Shown: one piece after another, positions 1-10,448 of the stretch
Position numbering within the stretch: the stretch's first letter is position 1
Layout of the letters: every line of letters begins with the position of its first letter
Origin: Paracoccus fistulariae
GTDB taxonomy: Bacteria > Pseudomonadota > Alphaproteobacteria > Rhodobacterales > Rhodobacteraceae
Length of the DNA stretch: 64,000 bases
Direction of reading: 5' to 3'
NCBI RefSeq assembly: GCF_028553785.1
Contig: NZ_CP067136.1
Coordinates: 2,664,501 to 2,728,500 of the forward strand
The notes under the pieces: model-generated
What the model was told of the DNA's origin: nothing
The model's input: only the letters and a program-made list of their open reading frames with translations
Database searches by the model: none
Made by a program: the position numbers and the translations under genes

Positions 1-86
1 CCGACTGCTTTCTTGAGACTTCCAATATCGGCCGCAACACTTGCCGGAAGGGAAACCCGAACCGGGTTATTCTCCTTATTAATCAT
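1..86 (-). CDS. partial small protein, N-terminus only
   Basis: Reading the minus strand, an ATG at 86 lies 7 bases after a strong Shine-Dalgarno (AGGAGGT) and opens a frame that runs off the left edge. Only about 28 residues are visible, beginning MINKENNPVRVSLPASV, which is hydrophilic with no signal peptide. I do not recognise the family from this fragment. The strong ribosome site and a promoter-like element just upstream make it a real gene start rather than chance. Confidence 0.55.
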   Translation of the reverse strand, partial: MINKENNPVRVSLPASVAADIGSLKKAV

Positions 87-134
87 AACAAGACCTCCTG
101 AGTCGTATGAGGGAAGCGAAAGGAAGTCTCTTTC

Positions 135-162
135 TTATAACATGCCTCTCTTGTTCGAACAA
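135..162 (-). promoter_or_regulatory. putative promoter with a 12-bp perfect palindrome
   Basis: Bases 151-162 are the perfect palindrome TTGTTCGAACAA. On the minus strand its right half supplies a -35-like TTGTTC, followed after 16 bases by TTATAA (135-140), about 50 bases before the ATG of the partial gene. A palindrome overlapping a -35 box suggests control by a dimeric regulator. This is inferred from sequence symmetry only. Confidence 0.35.
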
Positions 163-192
163 TTTAGTTCGTTATGGGCCTGCATCGCGCAA

Positions 193-224
193 TAAAAGAA
201 AAAGCCCCGGCGGACCGGGGCTTT
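193..224 (-). terminator. Rho-independent terminator of clpB
   Basis: A perfect 10-bp stem (201-210 with 215-224, loop CGGA) lies just beyond the clpB stop. On the minus strand it is followed by a U-rich tract of the form UUUUUCUUUU. Confidence 0.85.
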
Positions 225-248
225 CGTGACCTGTGTAGAGATGGCTGA

Positions 249-2888
<2,640 letters not shown>

Positions 2889-3192
2889 CGTAAATCTCTC
2901 CTTTACATAGCACCCGTCTGTAAGACACCCCTCTGATGAGGCAGCGTCCTGTCGAGGGTCTCGGGTGACAGTTGGGTATTGGAAAGGAGCGTTTCAATCC
3001 CGAAATGACTGCGTTTCCCGAGCTTTGCCGCATTCATGATTGCGCAACTCTTGCTTGCATTCAACGGGGTCTTTGGGCGATTGGCCAGAAGCCACCACCC
3101 GGCAGATTTCGCAGCGGATATTCTGTCCTAATCGCTTGGCTTTGCGTGGGGTTTCGTGGCAGATGAGGGTGTTTTCTGCAGGGGTGGACAAG
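2889..3192. other. divergent intergenic region between clpB and pyrF
   Basis: About 300 bases separate the divergent genes. The stretch holds the AAGGAG ribosome site of clpB at its left edge and the AGGGGTGG site of pyrF at its right edge, so both promoters must lie inside it. I see no further gene, no strong hairpin and no convincing heat-shock promoter. Confidence 0.6.
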
Positions 3193-3885
3193 ATGGATGA
3201 CAGGCTGATCGTGGCGCTGGATGTGCCGAATGCGCTGGCGGGGCTGGATCTGGCGCAGAAGCTGGGCGACTCTGTCGGCTTCTACAAGATCGGACTGGGC
3301 ATGCTGACCGGGGGCGGGCTGGCGCTGGCCAATGAGCTGAAGCAGGACCACGGCAAGCGCATCTTTCTGGACATGAAGCTGTTCGATATCGGCGCCACGG
3401 TCGAGGCTGCGGTCCGCGGTCTGGCCCAGTTCGATCTGGATTTCCTGACCGTGCATGGCGATCCGCATGTGGTGCGTGCCGCCAAGGAAGGCGCGGCGGG
3501 CAGCGATCTGAAGATCCTTGGCGTCACCATCCTGACCTCGCTGGATCGTGGGGATCTGGATCTGGCGATGATCCAGCCCGGCGATATGGCCGAGATCGTG
3601 ACCACCCGCGCCGCCCGCGCGCTGGAGGCCGGGGCCGATGGCGTCATCGCCAGCCCGCGCGAGGCTGCCCTGATCCGCGCGCTGCCGCAGGCACGGGATC
3701 GTCTGATCGTCACGCCGGGCGTGCGTCCGGCGGGCAGCGATAGCGGGGACCAGAAGCGCATCGAAACGCCTGCGACCGCTATTTCCAATGGTGCAGATCA
3801 CATCGTGGTGGGCCGCCCGGTCTGGCAGGCAGCGGACCCGCGCAGCGCGGCGCAGCAGATTCTGGACAGCCTGCCGCGCGCCTGA
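3193..3885 (+). CDS. pyrF: orotidine 5'-phosphate decarboxylase
   Basis: Catalyses the last step of UMP synthesis, OMP to UMP plus CO2. The 230-residue protein has the usual length of the bacterial type. It shows the signature FLDMKLFDIG, with the catalytic Asp-x-Lys-x-x-Asp charge network, and the phosphate-binding end VGRPVW. The start at 3193 (MDDRLIVALD) matches the family's N-terminus and has a purine-rich ribosome site. The frame stays open upstream to 3040, but that extension has no family resemblance. It ends directly against the convergent LysR gene, whose stop begins at the next base. Confidence 0.96.
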   Translation: MDDRLIVALDVPNALAGLDLAQKLGDSVGFYKIGLGMLTGGGLALANELKQDHGKRIFLDMKLFDIGATVEAAVRGLAQFDLDFLTVHGDPHVVRAAKEGAAGSDLKILGVTILTSLDRGDLDLAMIQPGDMAEIVTTRAARALEAGADGVIASPREAALIRALPQARDRLIVTPGVRPAGSDSGDQKRIETPATAISNGADHIVVGRPVWQAADPRSAAQQILDSLPRA

Positions 3886-4773
3886 TCAGCCCATGTCGGG
3901 GCTGAAATCCCGGATCGGCTGTTCGCCTGCCAGTACGGCGGCACTGTCGCGATAAAGCCCCACGATCCTGTCGATCAGCCGCCGCATCTGCGGGCGATGC
4001 CGGTCATCCGCATGCATGACCAGATATTGATCCTCGGTCAGATCCTGAATGATCGGACCGGCCCGCGCCAGTGCAGGATCGCGATCCCCGATCATGCAGG
4101 GCATGATGCCGATGCCCGCGCCAGCCCGGACCAGCTGATGCACCGTTGCGACCGAATTCGCCAGAAACCGGATCGGCAGGTCCTGCGCATTCAGCCAATG
4201 GGTCGCCGGATGGCGGGCAAAGGCCGGGTCCATGCCCACCCATTCCAACTGGTCGGGCTGCTGCGCGGTCCAGCTGCGATAGGGGGCAAAGCGCAGCGTC
4301 GCCAGCCTGCGCGAGGCCAGGTTGCCTGCCTGCGCGGGACGGTTCCGAATCCCCAGATCGGCCTCTCGATGGGCGATATCCAGCGTTGTTTCCGTGGTCA
4401 GGAAATTCAGGCGAAACCCATCGTCGCGGCGGACGAGCCGGGAGATATTGTCCGACAGGAAGAAGACGGTCCCGGTGCCGGCCGTCAGCCGGATGATCGG
4501 CGTCTCGGCCTGTTCGGTCAGAAATTCATGCACCGGCATCGCCGCCGCCCGCATGGCGCGCACCCTGCTTTGCAACGCCTCTCCGGCGCGGGTCAGACCA
4601 TATCCGCTTTGGGACCGGTGAAACAGCGTCTGGCCGGTCTTCTGCTCCAGCGCCAGCATGCGCCGCCCGATCGTGGCCGCGCTGAGGCCGGTCGGCGCGA
4701 CCGCCCCGGACAGGCCGCCAGTATCGGCGACGTGATAAAAGATCTGCAGGTCTTCCCAATCCAGGTTTTTCAT
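3886..4773 (-). CDS. LysR-family transcriptional regulator
   Basis: A 295-residue DNA-binding regulator. The N-terminal winged helix-turn-helix occupies about residues 5-62 (DLQIFYHVADTGGLSGA, then the recognition helix region ending TLFHRS). A periplasmic-binding-protein-like effector domain fills the rest. I chose the ATG at 4773 (MKNLDWEDLQ) because it fits the family start; the 14 codons upstream do not. The start codon lies inside a TTTCA-N4-TGAAA palindrome, suggesting autorepression. The gene is divergent from a small ORF that shares the matching palindrome. The effector is unknown. Confidence 0.9.
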   Translation of the reverse strand: MKNLDWEDLQIFYHVADTGGLSGAVAPTGLSAATIGRRMLALEQKTGQTLFHRSQSGYGLTRAGEALQSRVRAMRAAAMPVHEFLTEQAETPIIRLTAGTGTVFFLSDNISRLVRRDDGFRLNFLTTETTLDIAHREADLGIRNRPAQAGNLASRRLATLRFAPYRSWTAQQPDQLEWVGMDPAFARHPATHWLNAQDLPIRFLANSVATVHQLVRAGAGIGIMPCMIGDRDPALARAGPIIQDLTEDQYLVMHADDRHRPQMRRLIDRIVGLYRDSAAVLAGEQPIRDFSPDMG

Positions 4774-4781
4774 AAATGAAA
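4768..4781. promoter_or_regulatory. palindromic operator 1 over the LysR start codon
   Basis: TTTCATAAATGAAA is an interrupted palindrome (TTTCA-N4-TGAAA) that includes the start codon of the LysR gene at 4771-4773. An identical arm pattern recurs 63 bases away, centre to centre. Confidence 0.5.
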
Positions 4782-4830
4782 TACTACCTGCATAAATCGC
4801 GCTCTGAACAGCCAAAGAATAATCCTATCG

Positions 4831-4844
4831 TTTCATAGTTGAAA
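4831..4844. promoter_or_regulatory. palindromic operator 2 before the divergent small ORF
   Basis: TTTCATAGTTGAAA has the same TTTCA-N4-TGAAA arms as the site at 4768-4781. The 63-base centre-to-centre distance is about six helical turns, so both sites face the same side of the helix. It sits 10 bases before the ATG at 4855. Confidence 0.5.
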
Positions 4845-4854
4845 TGGTAAGGAA

Positions 4855-5049
4855 ATGAAGATGATCCCGCTGACGCCCCTGCCGCCACAGCGCAAGATGG
4901 ATGAAGAGGAATTCTATGCATTGGGCGATTATGGCCCGCGCCTGCTGGTTCTGTCGCTGCTGGCGCGCCTGTCGCGACAGGATGCGCCGGGCACAAAACC
5001 CCAGACCAAGCCATATCGCCAATTGCGCCCGATGCGCCATCCGCTGTGA
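4855..5049 (+). CDS. hypothetical small protein divergent from LysR gene
   Basis: A 64-residue basic protein beginning MKMIPLTPLPPQ. The middle (EEEFYALGDYGPRLLVLSLLARLSR) could form an amphipathic helix. No signal peptide or known motif is evident. An AAGG ribosome site lies before the ATG; an ATG two codons later is an alternative. Its place in the divergent position opposite a LysR gene, immediately after a probable operator, is the main argument that it is expressed and is the regulator's target. I do not recognise a family. Confidence 0.5.
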   Translation: MKMIPLTPLPPQRKMDEEEFYALGDYGPRLLVLSLLARLSRQDAPGTKPQTKPYRQLRPMRHPL

Positions 5050-5135
5050 CCGTGAATTCAGCAGATGAATTGTCTGCGCTATTGACCTTGGCCCCGTCCT
5101 CGCTTCACCCTGACGCGAAACGGTCGGAGGGAAAG

Positions 5136-5846
5136 ATGCAGGACGATCATGGTCTCACGCAAAAGACGCATAATGATCTGGTTTTGTCATTCCTCTCGGT
5201 GCGCCGGGCCATTGGCGGGCTTGGCTTTTTCCTGCCGCTGGCGCTGATCGCCTATGGTATTGCGGTCGAGGATATCCCTGACAGCATCTCCTTGTCCTAT
5301 TACTCGCCGATGCGGGATGTTTTCGTCGGCACGCTGATCGCGCAGGCCGTGTTCCTGTGGAGCTATGAGGGTTTCCGCCCCGAGGCCGGGGACGTGATCT
5401 CGGACAAGGGGACGGCGCGGGTCGCGGCCCTCTGTGCGGCGCTTGTGGCGCTGGCGCCGACGACCGATGCCGGTCTGCCCGCCGATCCGCGGACGGTGCT
5501 GCAATATCTGTTGGGCGTGAAGGCGGCAGGGGTGCTGCACATCCTGGCGGCGGCGGGCTTTTTCGCCGCGCTGGCGGTTTATTGTCTGGTCCTGTTCGTG
5601 AAGGGAGAGGTCGATGGACCGGAAAAGCGGGCCTCGAACATCATCTACCGGATTTGCGGCTGGCTGATCGTCGTCAGCATCTCTTTGGCCGGGCTGCTGC
5701 TGCTGACCGGCATCGCGGATCGGTTGGCGGACCTGAACCCGGTCTTCTGGCTGGAAACCATCGCCAGCTTTGCCTTTGCCACCAGCTGGGCGGTCAAGGG
5801 CGACGCGATGCGGCCCTTGGTTCAGGGAGTGGCGGCGCTGCGATAA
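5136..5846 (+). CDS. hypothetical multi-pass membrane protein
   Basis: A 236-residue protein with about six hydrophobic segments. The polar loop after the first segment contains SISLSYYSPMRDVFVG, a pattern I recall from uncharacterised bacterial membrane proteins of similar topology. The ATG at 5136 has GGAGGG upstream. The frame is open back to a GTG at 5046, but that start lacks a ribosome site. The last 53 bases overlap the convergent Nudix gene. Function unknown. Confidence 0.75.
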   Translation: MQDDHGLTQKTHNDLVLSFLSVRRAIGGLGFFLPLALIAYGIAVEDIPDSISLSYYSPMRDVFVGTLIAQAVFLWSYEGFRPEAGDVISDKGTARVAALCAALVALAPTTDAGLPADPRTVLQYLLGVKAAGVLHILAAAGFFAALAVYCLVLFVKGEVDGPEKRASNIIYRICGWLIVVSISLAGLLLLTGIADRLADLNPVFWLETIASFAFATSWAVKGDAMRPLVQGVAALR

Positions 5847-6249
5847 GGCTGTCGCGGATCCAGTTCTGGAAATCCGGGATGGCGCGTGGATGGGCCAGAT
5901 ATTCCGCGACGGGCATCATCCGCCAGTCCTGCCCCTCATCGCCAAAGCGGATGGCGGCGATCTGGGTGCGGGTCAGCCGCCCTGTGAACAGCCAGGACAC
6001 CATGCCGGGTCGGCTTGCCGAGGGAAATTTCCGCCCCGTCAGCCGATCCGGGGGCAGGTGAAGGCCGAATTCCTCGGCCAGTTCGCGCAGGGCGCAGTCC
6101 AGGGGGCTTTCGCCGCCCTCTCTGCCGCCGCCGGGCAGATCCCAGTGACCGGGAAAGGGCAGGCCGAGGGTGTCATCGCGCAGATAGGTCAGCAGATTGG
6201 GCCCATGGGTCAGCAACAGCTTGGCACCGTGAAAAGGGCGATGCGTCAT
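5794..6249 (-). CDS. Nudix (MutT-like) hydrolase
   Basis: A 151-residue pyrophosphohydrolase of nucleoside diphosphates linked to another moiety. The Nudix box is intact from Gly41 to Leu63 (GX5E with Glu47, then REL-AEE-FG), so the metal-binding glutamates are present. The N-terminus starts MTHRPFHGAK with no targeting signal. It follows the formylglutamate amidohydrolase gene by 12 bases, so the two are probably cotranscribed. Substrate cannot be told from sequence. Confidence 0.88.
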   Translation of the reverse strand: MTHRPFHGAKLLLTHGPNLLTYLRDDTLGLPFPGHWDLPGGGREGGESPLDCALRELAEEFGLHLPPDRLTGRKFPSASRPGMVSWLFTGRLTRTQIAAIRFGDEGQDWRMMPVAEYLAHPRAIPDFQNWIRDSLIAAPPLPEPRAASRRP

Positions 6250-6261
6250 CCTGTGCGCGGC

Positions 6262-7113
6262 TTATTCGGCCGCAATGCCGCTATCCGCCGCGATGCTGCT
6301 GCCAAAGGTCGCCAGATTGCGCACGACCCGAGAGATTGCCGTCACGAACTGATCGAATTGCGGCAGCGGGGTGATGGTCTTTTCATCCATGTAAAGCGCG
6401 CGATTGATTTCAAGCTGCACGACATGGACATTGCGCCCCGGACGGCCATAGGCCGAACAGATATAGGCGCCCGAGAAGGGGGAATTGACGCGGACCTTCC
6501 AGCCTTCCTCTTTGGTGGCCTGTATCACCGCCTCGGTCACGCGGGCCGAGGCTGACAGCCCGTGCCGGTTGCCCAGAACGATATCGGGGCGCGGATCGCC
6601 AAGATGGCTGAGCGCATCGGCGGGCATCGAATGCATATCGATCAGGATCGCCTGCCCGAATCGGGCGCGCGCCTCGGCGATCAGGGCCGAGAGGGTGTGA
6701 TGATAGGGGCGCCAATAGGAATTGATTCGCCGGTCGGCCTCGTGCCGGTCCATGGGACGGTCGTGAATCGTGCGCCCCTGAGAGACGACGCGGGGAATCA
6801 CCCCAAGCCCCGCAAGGGTGCGCTGATTCAGCGGATGGCGTGGCACGCCACGCACCACAAGCGGGTCGATCTCATCCGCGCCGCGATTCAGATCGACGAT
6901 GCAGCGCGGCACCTGTGCGCGGATCGTCGCAGCGCCATATTCCGGTGCATCTTCGATAAAACGGTCAACAAATGCGTCCTCTGACGAGCGCACGACCTCT
7001 TGCGACAGCCGGGTTCCGGCCATGAACCAGTCGGGATATATGCTGCCCGAATGGGGCGACGCAAAGATGACGCCGCTGGCCCAGTTCCTGGGCTTCGTCA
7101 TCAGGACGGGCAT
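6262..7113 (-). CDS. N-formylglutamate amidohydrolase family protein
   Basis: Zinc amidohydrolase family that releases formate from N-formyl-L-glutamate in histidine breakdown. The family signature SPHSG appears near the N-terminus (IFASPHSGSIYP), and a second histidine region includes DMHSMPA. The ATG at 7113 gives 283 residues. A GTG at 7131 and a TTG at 7191 are also in frame, and none has a clear ribosome site, so the start is uncertain. No other hut genes are adjacent, so the substrate may be a related N-formyl or N-acyl amino acid. Confidence 0.85.
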   Translation of the reverse strand: MPVLMTKPRNWASGVIFASPHSGSIYPDWFMAGTRLSQEVVRSSEDAFVDRFIEDAPEYGAATIRAQVPRCIVDLNRGADEIDPLVVRGVPRHPLNQRTLAGLGVIPRVVSQGRTIHDRPMDRHEADRRINSYWRPYHHTLSALIAEARARFGQAILIDMHSMPADALSHLGDPRPDIVLGNRHGLSASARVTEAVIQATKEEGWKVRVNSPFSGAYICSAYGRPGRNVHVVQLEINRALYMDEKTITPLPQFDQFVTAISRVVRNLATFGSSIAADSGIAAE

Positions 7114-7288
7114 ATCAGATTGATCGCTCACGGGCAGACTCGGACAGGCAGTTTCACCCCGGTAATATAAACCAGATATTTCTTGCTCCAATAGGCCTTG
7201 AATCCATCAGATCACGCCTATATAGACACCCGGACCACGGCGATTTGGGCTTGTTTCCTTCCGGGAAAGGGCAGAATCACCAGGGAAC

Positions 7289-7363
7289 GGGCGGTTAGCT
7301 CAGCGGTAGAGCACTACGTTGACATCGTAGTGGCCACTGGTTCGATCCCAGTACCGCCCACCA
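7289..7363 (+). tRNA. tRNA-Val (anticodon GAC)
   Basis: A full cloverleaf can be drawn: acceptor GGGCGGT with ACCGCCC, D stem GCTC/GAGC, anticodon stem CTACG/CGTAG with loop TTGACAT (anticodon GAC), T stem ACTGG/CCAGT with loop TTCGATC. Discriminator A and an encoded CCA end follow at 7360-7363. A TATATA element about 65 bases upstream may be its -10 box. Confidence 0.97.
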
Positions 7364-7443
7364 TTATTTCGCCGCCCCCGGCCATGTCGGGGGCATTTCG
7401 TTTTCCAAGCGGCTGCGATGCGCCGCGACGATGGAGAAGACCG

Positions 7444-7569
7444 ATGAAGGTTCGCAACTCGCTCCGCTCGCTCAAGAGCCGGCACCGCGACTGCCAAGTC
7501 GTGCGCCGCAAGGGCCGCATTTACGTGATCAACAAGACCAATCGCCGCTTCAAGGCCCGTCAGGGCTGA
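7444..7569 (+). CDS. rpmJ: 50S ribosomal protein L36 (zinc-free type)
   Basis: A 41-residue basic protein beginning [20 protein letters not shown]. The set of four zinc ligands typical of the zinc-ribbon form is absent (only one Cys), which marks the YkgO-like alternative form common in alphaproteobacteria. GGAG lies 8 bases before the ATG, and a Rho-independent terminator follows 27 bases after the stop. It is too short for most ORF filters but is unmistakable. Confidence 0.95.
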   Translation: MKVRNSLRSLKSRHRDCQVVRRKGRIYVINKTNRRFKARQG

Positions 7570-7596
7570 TCGGCGGGATCACCGCGAAAACGAAAC

Positions 7597-7620
7597 AACC
7601 CGCCGCGTGGCGGGTTTTTT
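7597..7620 (+). terminator. Rho-independent terminator of rpmJ
   Basis: Perfect 8-bp stem AACCCGCC/GGCGGGTT with loop GCGT, ending in a run of six T. Confidence 0.9.
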
Positions 7621-7633
7621 CATGGCCTGCGCG

Positions 7634-8137
7634 ATGCTGACCAGAACCCATGAACAGGATGGCACCAGATCCACCGCGATCTATTCGGATTGCGGGCTGT
7701 ACCGTTATGCGCTGACGCGGGAATGGGGCGCGGGGCGGCGGATGATGTTCGTGATGCTGAACCCCTCGACCGCCGATGAATTGCGCAACGATGCCACGGT
7801 CGAGCGTTGCGAAAGGCGCGCGCGACAGCTGGGATGCGGTGCTTTTCGGGTGACGAATCTCTTTGCCTTTCGCGCCACCGATCCGCGCGATCTGAAGCGG
7901 GCGGAATCGCCGGTGGGCCCCGGCAATGATGCGGCCCTGACCGAGGGGGCCGATTGGGCCGATCTGGTCCTCTGTGGCTGGGGCGCGTATGGCGCCCATC
8001 GCGGCCGCGATGCCGAGGTCGCGGCATTGCTGCGCGGGACCTGCCGCGATCTGTGGCATCTGGGCCTGACCAAGGCCGGTGCGCCGCGCCATCCGCTGTA
8101 TATTTCCTATGCCGTGCAGCCTGCTCTGTGGTGTTAA
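7634..8137 (+). CDS. DUF1643 domain protein
   Basis: A 167-residue cytosolic protein of an uncharacterised family. It shows the family patterns FVMLNPSTAD near residue 40, the NLFAFRATDP stretch, and LCGWGAYG in the second half. Candidate starts are ATG 7622 and ATG 7634. I prefer 7634 because the first is nearly fused to the rpmJ terminator. A GTG at 7607 lies inside the terminator stem and can be dismissed. No clear ribosome site is visible. Confidence 0.8.
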   Translation: MLTRTHEQDGTRSTAIYSDCGLYRYALTREWGAGRRMMFVMLNPSTADELRNDATVERCERRARQLGCGAFRVTNLFAFRATDPRDLKRAESPVGPGNDAALTEGADWADLVLCGWGAYGAHRGRDAEVAALLRGTCRDLWHLGLTKAGAPRHPLYISYAVQPALWC

Positions 8138-8211
8138 CCCTTTGCTAAGAAAATGATTCTTTAGCACCGCTCTTGCCTGTATGAATCCGGACAGGGATTG
8201 TTTCTTGCTTC

Positions 8212-9183
8212 ATGCGAAAGGCGCAGCAGATGCTGATGATCGCGGGTTTGATGGCACTGGTCGGGATCGGCATGGCCGTCGATTTTTCCAGCGGTGGCAA
8301 TCAGGCCCTGCCCGATGATGACGATACCCTGCCAACCGACGAGGACCTGCCGCGCAGCATGCCCGGTATCTCGGATGTCAGCAATTTTTCCGAAGGCGGC
8401 AACACCGGGGAAGAGCCTCCCGGGACCGCATCGACGGGTCAGATCCTGACCGGCGGCGAGGGCGCGGACTTCCTGATGGGCGGTGCCGACGCCGATACGA
8501 TCACCGGCGGCGGCGGGGCCGATGATCTGCGCGGCGGTCAGGGCGCCGACAGCATCATGGGTGGCGATGGCGATGACTGGATTCAGGGCGACGGCGATTA
8601 CGGCATCGGCGGCGATGATGAAATCCACGGCGGCGCTGGCAATGATTCGCTGGCCGGTCAGGGCGGCAATGACCTGATCTGGGGGGATGAGGGCGACGAT
8701 ACGCTCCTTGGCGGCGATGGTGACGACACGCTGTTTGGCGGCCCCGGCAATGACTGGCTTTCGGGCAATGCCGGTGACGACCTGCTGGTGTCGGGCGGCG
8801 GTGCCGATGATCTGGATGGTGGCAAGGGCAATGACACGCTGATTGGCAGCGATGACGCACAGACGGCTTTCCTGCGCGGGGGCGAGGGCGATGACATCCT
8901 GATGCCCGGCGCGGGCGATTTCGCCGAAGGTCTGGAAGGCGCCGACAGTTTCGTGCTGAAACAGGTGGATGGCGCGATTCCCACCGTTGCGGATTTCGAT
9001 GCGCAGGAGGACCGGGTTATCCTGCATCTGCCCGAATCCATGGCCGATGATGCCCGGCTTGATCTGCAGGAAGATCAGGACGGCACCTCGGTCCTGTCGG
9101 TGAACGGCCAGCCGGTCGCGCGCTTCCTGCAGGTCGGAGGGCTGCAGACCCGCGATATCGCTATCCAGCGCCTGCCGGGCTAG
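8212..9183 (+). CDS. RTX-type calcium-binding repeat protein
   Basis: A 323-residue acidic protein. The first 23 residues form a basic-hydrophobic segment (KAQQMLMIAGLMALVGIGMA) that could be a signal or membrane anchor. From about residue 85 to 235 there are many nonapeptide repeats of the form GGxGxDxLx (GGEGADFLM, GGDGDDTLF and so on), which bind calcium in a beta-roll. The C-terminal 80 residues are a non-repeat cap. No protease or lipase domain and no dedicated type I secretion genes adjoin it, so it looks like a stand-alone calcium-binding exported or membrane-tethered protein. The start could instead be the ATG at 8230. Confidence 0.85.
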   Translation: MRKAQQMLMIAGLMALVGIGMAVDFSSGGNQALPDDDDTLPTDEDLPRSMPGISDVSNFSEGGNTGEEPPGTASTGQILTGGEGADFLMGGADADTITGGGGADDLRGGQGADSIMGGDGDDWIQGDGDYGIGGDDEIHGGAGNDSLAGQGGNDLIWGDEGDDTLLGGDGDDTLFGGPGNDWLSGNAGDDLLVSGGGADDLDGGKGNDTLIGSDDAQTAFLRGGEGDDILMPGAGDFAEGLEGADSFVLKQVDGAIPTVADFDAQEDRVILHLPESMADDARLDLQEDQDGTSVLSVNGQPVARFLQVGGLQTRDIAIQRLPG

Positions 9184-9316
9184 CGCCAGAAACCCCTTTC
9201 TTTCCACAGTCACATCGCCTATACGCCCTCATCCGCAATCGCGGATACTCCACGGGCCTGTGCTGGACGACATCCCGGCCTGCGCCATAACCATCCTACT
9301 CTGAAAGGAGACCCCG

Positions 9317-9586
9317 ATGTCGATCACGGTTGAAGAAAAGAACCGCCTCATCAAGGAATTCGGCACCAAAGAAGGTGACACCGGCTCGCCGGAAGTGCAG
9401 GTCGCTATCTTGACCTCGCGCATCACCACGCTGACCGAGCATTTCAAGACCCATGCCAAGGATAACCACTCGCGTCGTGGCCTGCTGAAGCTGGTTGCTC
9501 AGCGCCGCAAGCTGCTGGACTATCTGAAAGGCAAGGAAGAAGCCCGCTATCAGGACCTGATCAAGCGTCTGGGCATCCGCCGCTGA
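9317..9586 (+). CDS. rpsO: 30S ribosomal protein S15
   Basis: Primary 16S rRNA binding protein of the small subunit, 89 residues as usual. The conserved stretch [17 protein letters not shown] and the second-half motif [21 protein letters not shown] are present. AAAGGAG precedes the ATG. In many bacteria rpsO is followed directly by pnp. Here a lipoprotein gene on the opposite strand and an insertion sequence lie between them. Confidence 0.98.
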   Translation: MSITVEEKNRLIKEFGTKEGDTGSPEVQVAILTSRITTLTEHFKTHAKDNHSRRGLLKLVAQRRKLLDYLKGKEEARYQDLIKRLGIRR

Positions 9587-9608
9587 TCAGCGCGGACTGG
9601 TAAGATTG

Positions 9609-9640
9609 AACGCCCGTGGCAAAAGCTGCGGGCGTTTTTT
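9609..9640 (+). terminator. Rho-independent terminator of rpsO
   Basis: Stem AACGCCCG (9609-9616) with CGGGCGTT (9629-9636), then a T run to 9640. Confidence 0.88.
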
Positions 9641-9667
9641 CATGCGCGGCACAGATGCCAGGCGCGT

Positions 9668-9946
9668 TCAGCGCGGATGCGAAAAGCCGATGACATGACC
9701 ATCCGCATCTACCTGACACAGGTGGCGGCGGTTGCCATCCATCGTCTCGACCGTGGCGATGCCGTCGGTTTCGGACAGCCAGCGCGGCCGAATGTCGAGG
9801 ATCGAGCGGTTGATATGGGCGGCAATGGCTGCGGTGCAGGCGGCATTCTGGCGTCCGCGCAGATCCTGTACCGAGGCGGTCCGTTCCACGGGTTTTTGGC
9901 AGCCCGTCATCAGGACCAAGGGGATCGTCAGCAACAAGATGCGCAT
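9668..9946 (-). CDS. small lipoprotein, hypothetical
   Basis: A 92-residue protein starting MRILLLTIPLVLMTGCQK, a lipoprotein signal peptide with lipobox LMTGC and predicted lipidated Cys16. The mature part is short and has two further cysteines (AAC and HLC), which could form a disulfide. The ATG at 9946 is chosen because the ten codons upstream would bury the signal peptide. Its 5' flank ends at the target site of the insertion sequence. Family not recognised. Confidence 0.75.
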   Translation of the reverse strand: MRILLLTIPLVLMTGCQKPVERTASVQDLRGRQNAACTAAIAAHINRSILDIRPRWLSETDGIATVETMDGNRRHLCQVDADGHVIGFSHPR

Positions 9947-10012
9947 CGCGGGCCTTTTTCCGTGGCGATTCGCCACAAGGGTAGCAGCCCTGCCCCCGCG
10001 ATCAAGCCGGGC

Positions 10013-10021
10013 CCGCCGCGA
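10013..10021. repeat. 9-bp target site duplication, left copy
   Basis: CCGCCGCGA immediately before the left inverted repeat. The identical 9 bases follow the right inverted repeat at 12172-12180. Confidence 0.93.
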
Positions 10022-10040
10022 GGTAGTGTCTCAGTTTGAA
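10022..10040 (+). repeat. left terminal inverted repeat of the IS
   Basis: GGTAGTGTCTCAGTTTGAA matches the right end (12153-12171, inverted) at all 19 positions. The next bases diverge. Confidence 0.95.
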
Positions 10041-10229
10041 ATTTTGCCGCGGATTGACATGTCATTATTGCGTCACCAGCTTAACCTTCTGTTAGGCCCG
10101 GATCGGGCAGTATGTGAACTGCCGTGATCTGGGCGGGCTTGCATCGGTGGAGAAAATGTCCACAACTCGTGACAACCATGATAGAATCCCTTACAGGGCG
10201 CGCGAGCGCCGAGGGAGGAAAGGACGACC

Positions 10230-10448
10230 ATGCCACAAGGACCACAGGGCCAGAAGCGCCCAGCGGACGTGATCGGCAACGCTGTCCACATTGCCAGGAT
10301 CGCGACCGGCGAAGAACAGGAAACGAGCCTCAAGCAGCCCGCCAAGCGGGCGAGCGGAAAGGCGGGTGCTTCCGCGCGTCAGGACAATACAACGAGCGCC
10401 CAGCGCAGCGAGATCGCGCGCAAAGCCGCAGCAGCGAGGTGGGGGTGA
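10230..10448 (+). CDS. small basic passenger protein
   Basis: A 72-residue, strongly basic and low-complexity protein with a very strong ribosome site (GGGAGGAAAGG). It begins MPQGPQGQKRPADVIGNAV and ends RSEIARKAAAARWG. I recall similar small proteins in alphaproteobacteria with the same head and a KAA-rich tail, but know of no proven function; nucleic-acid binding is plausible from charge. Its stop overlaps the start of the Panacea gene (TGATG), so it is the first gene of the passenger operon. Confidence 0.75.
   Translation: MPQGPQGQKRPADVIGNAVHIARIATGEEQETSLKQPAKRASGKAGASARQDNTTSAQRSEIARKAAAARWG

Noticed and set aside
2971..3003. Heat-shock (sigma-32) promoter before clpB
   Set aside because: A -35-like ATTGAAA was seen on the minus strand, but no acceptable -10 follows at the right spacing.
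8161..9213. Open frame opposite the RTX gene
   Set aside because: Its apparent repeats are only the mirror of the RTX repeats on the other strand.
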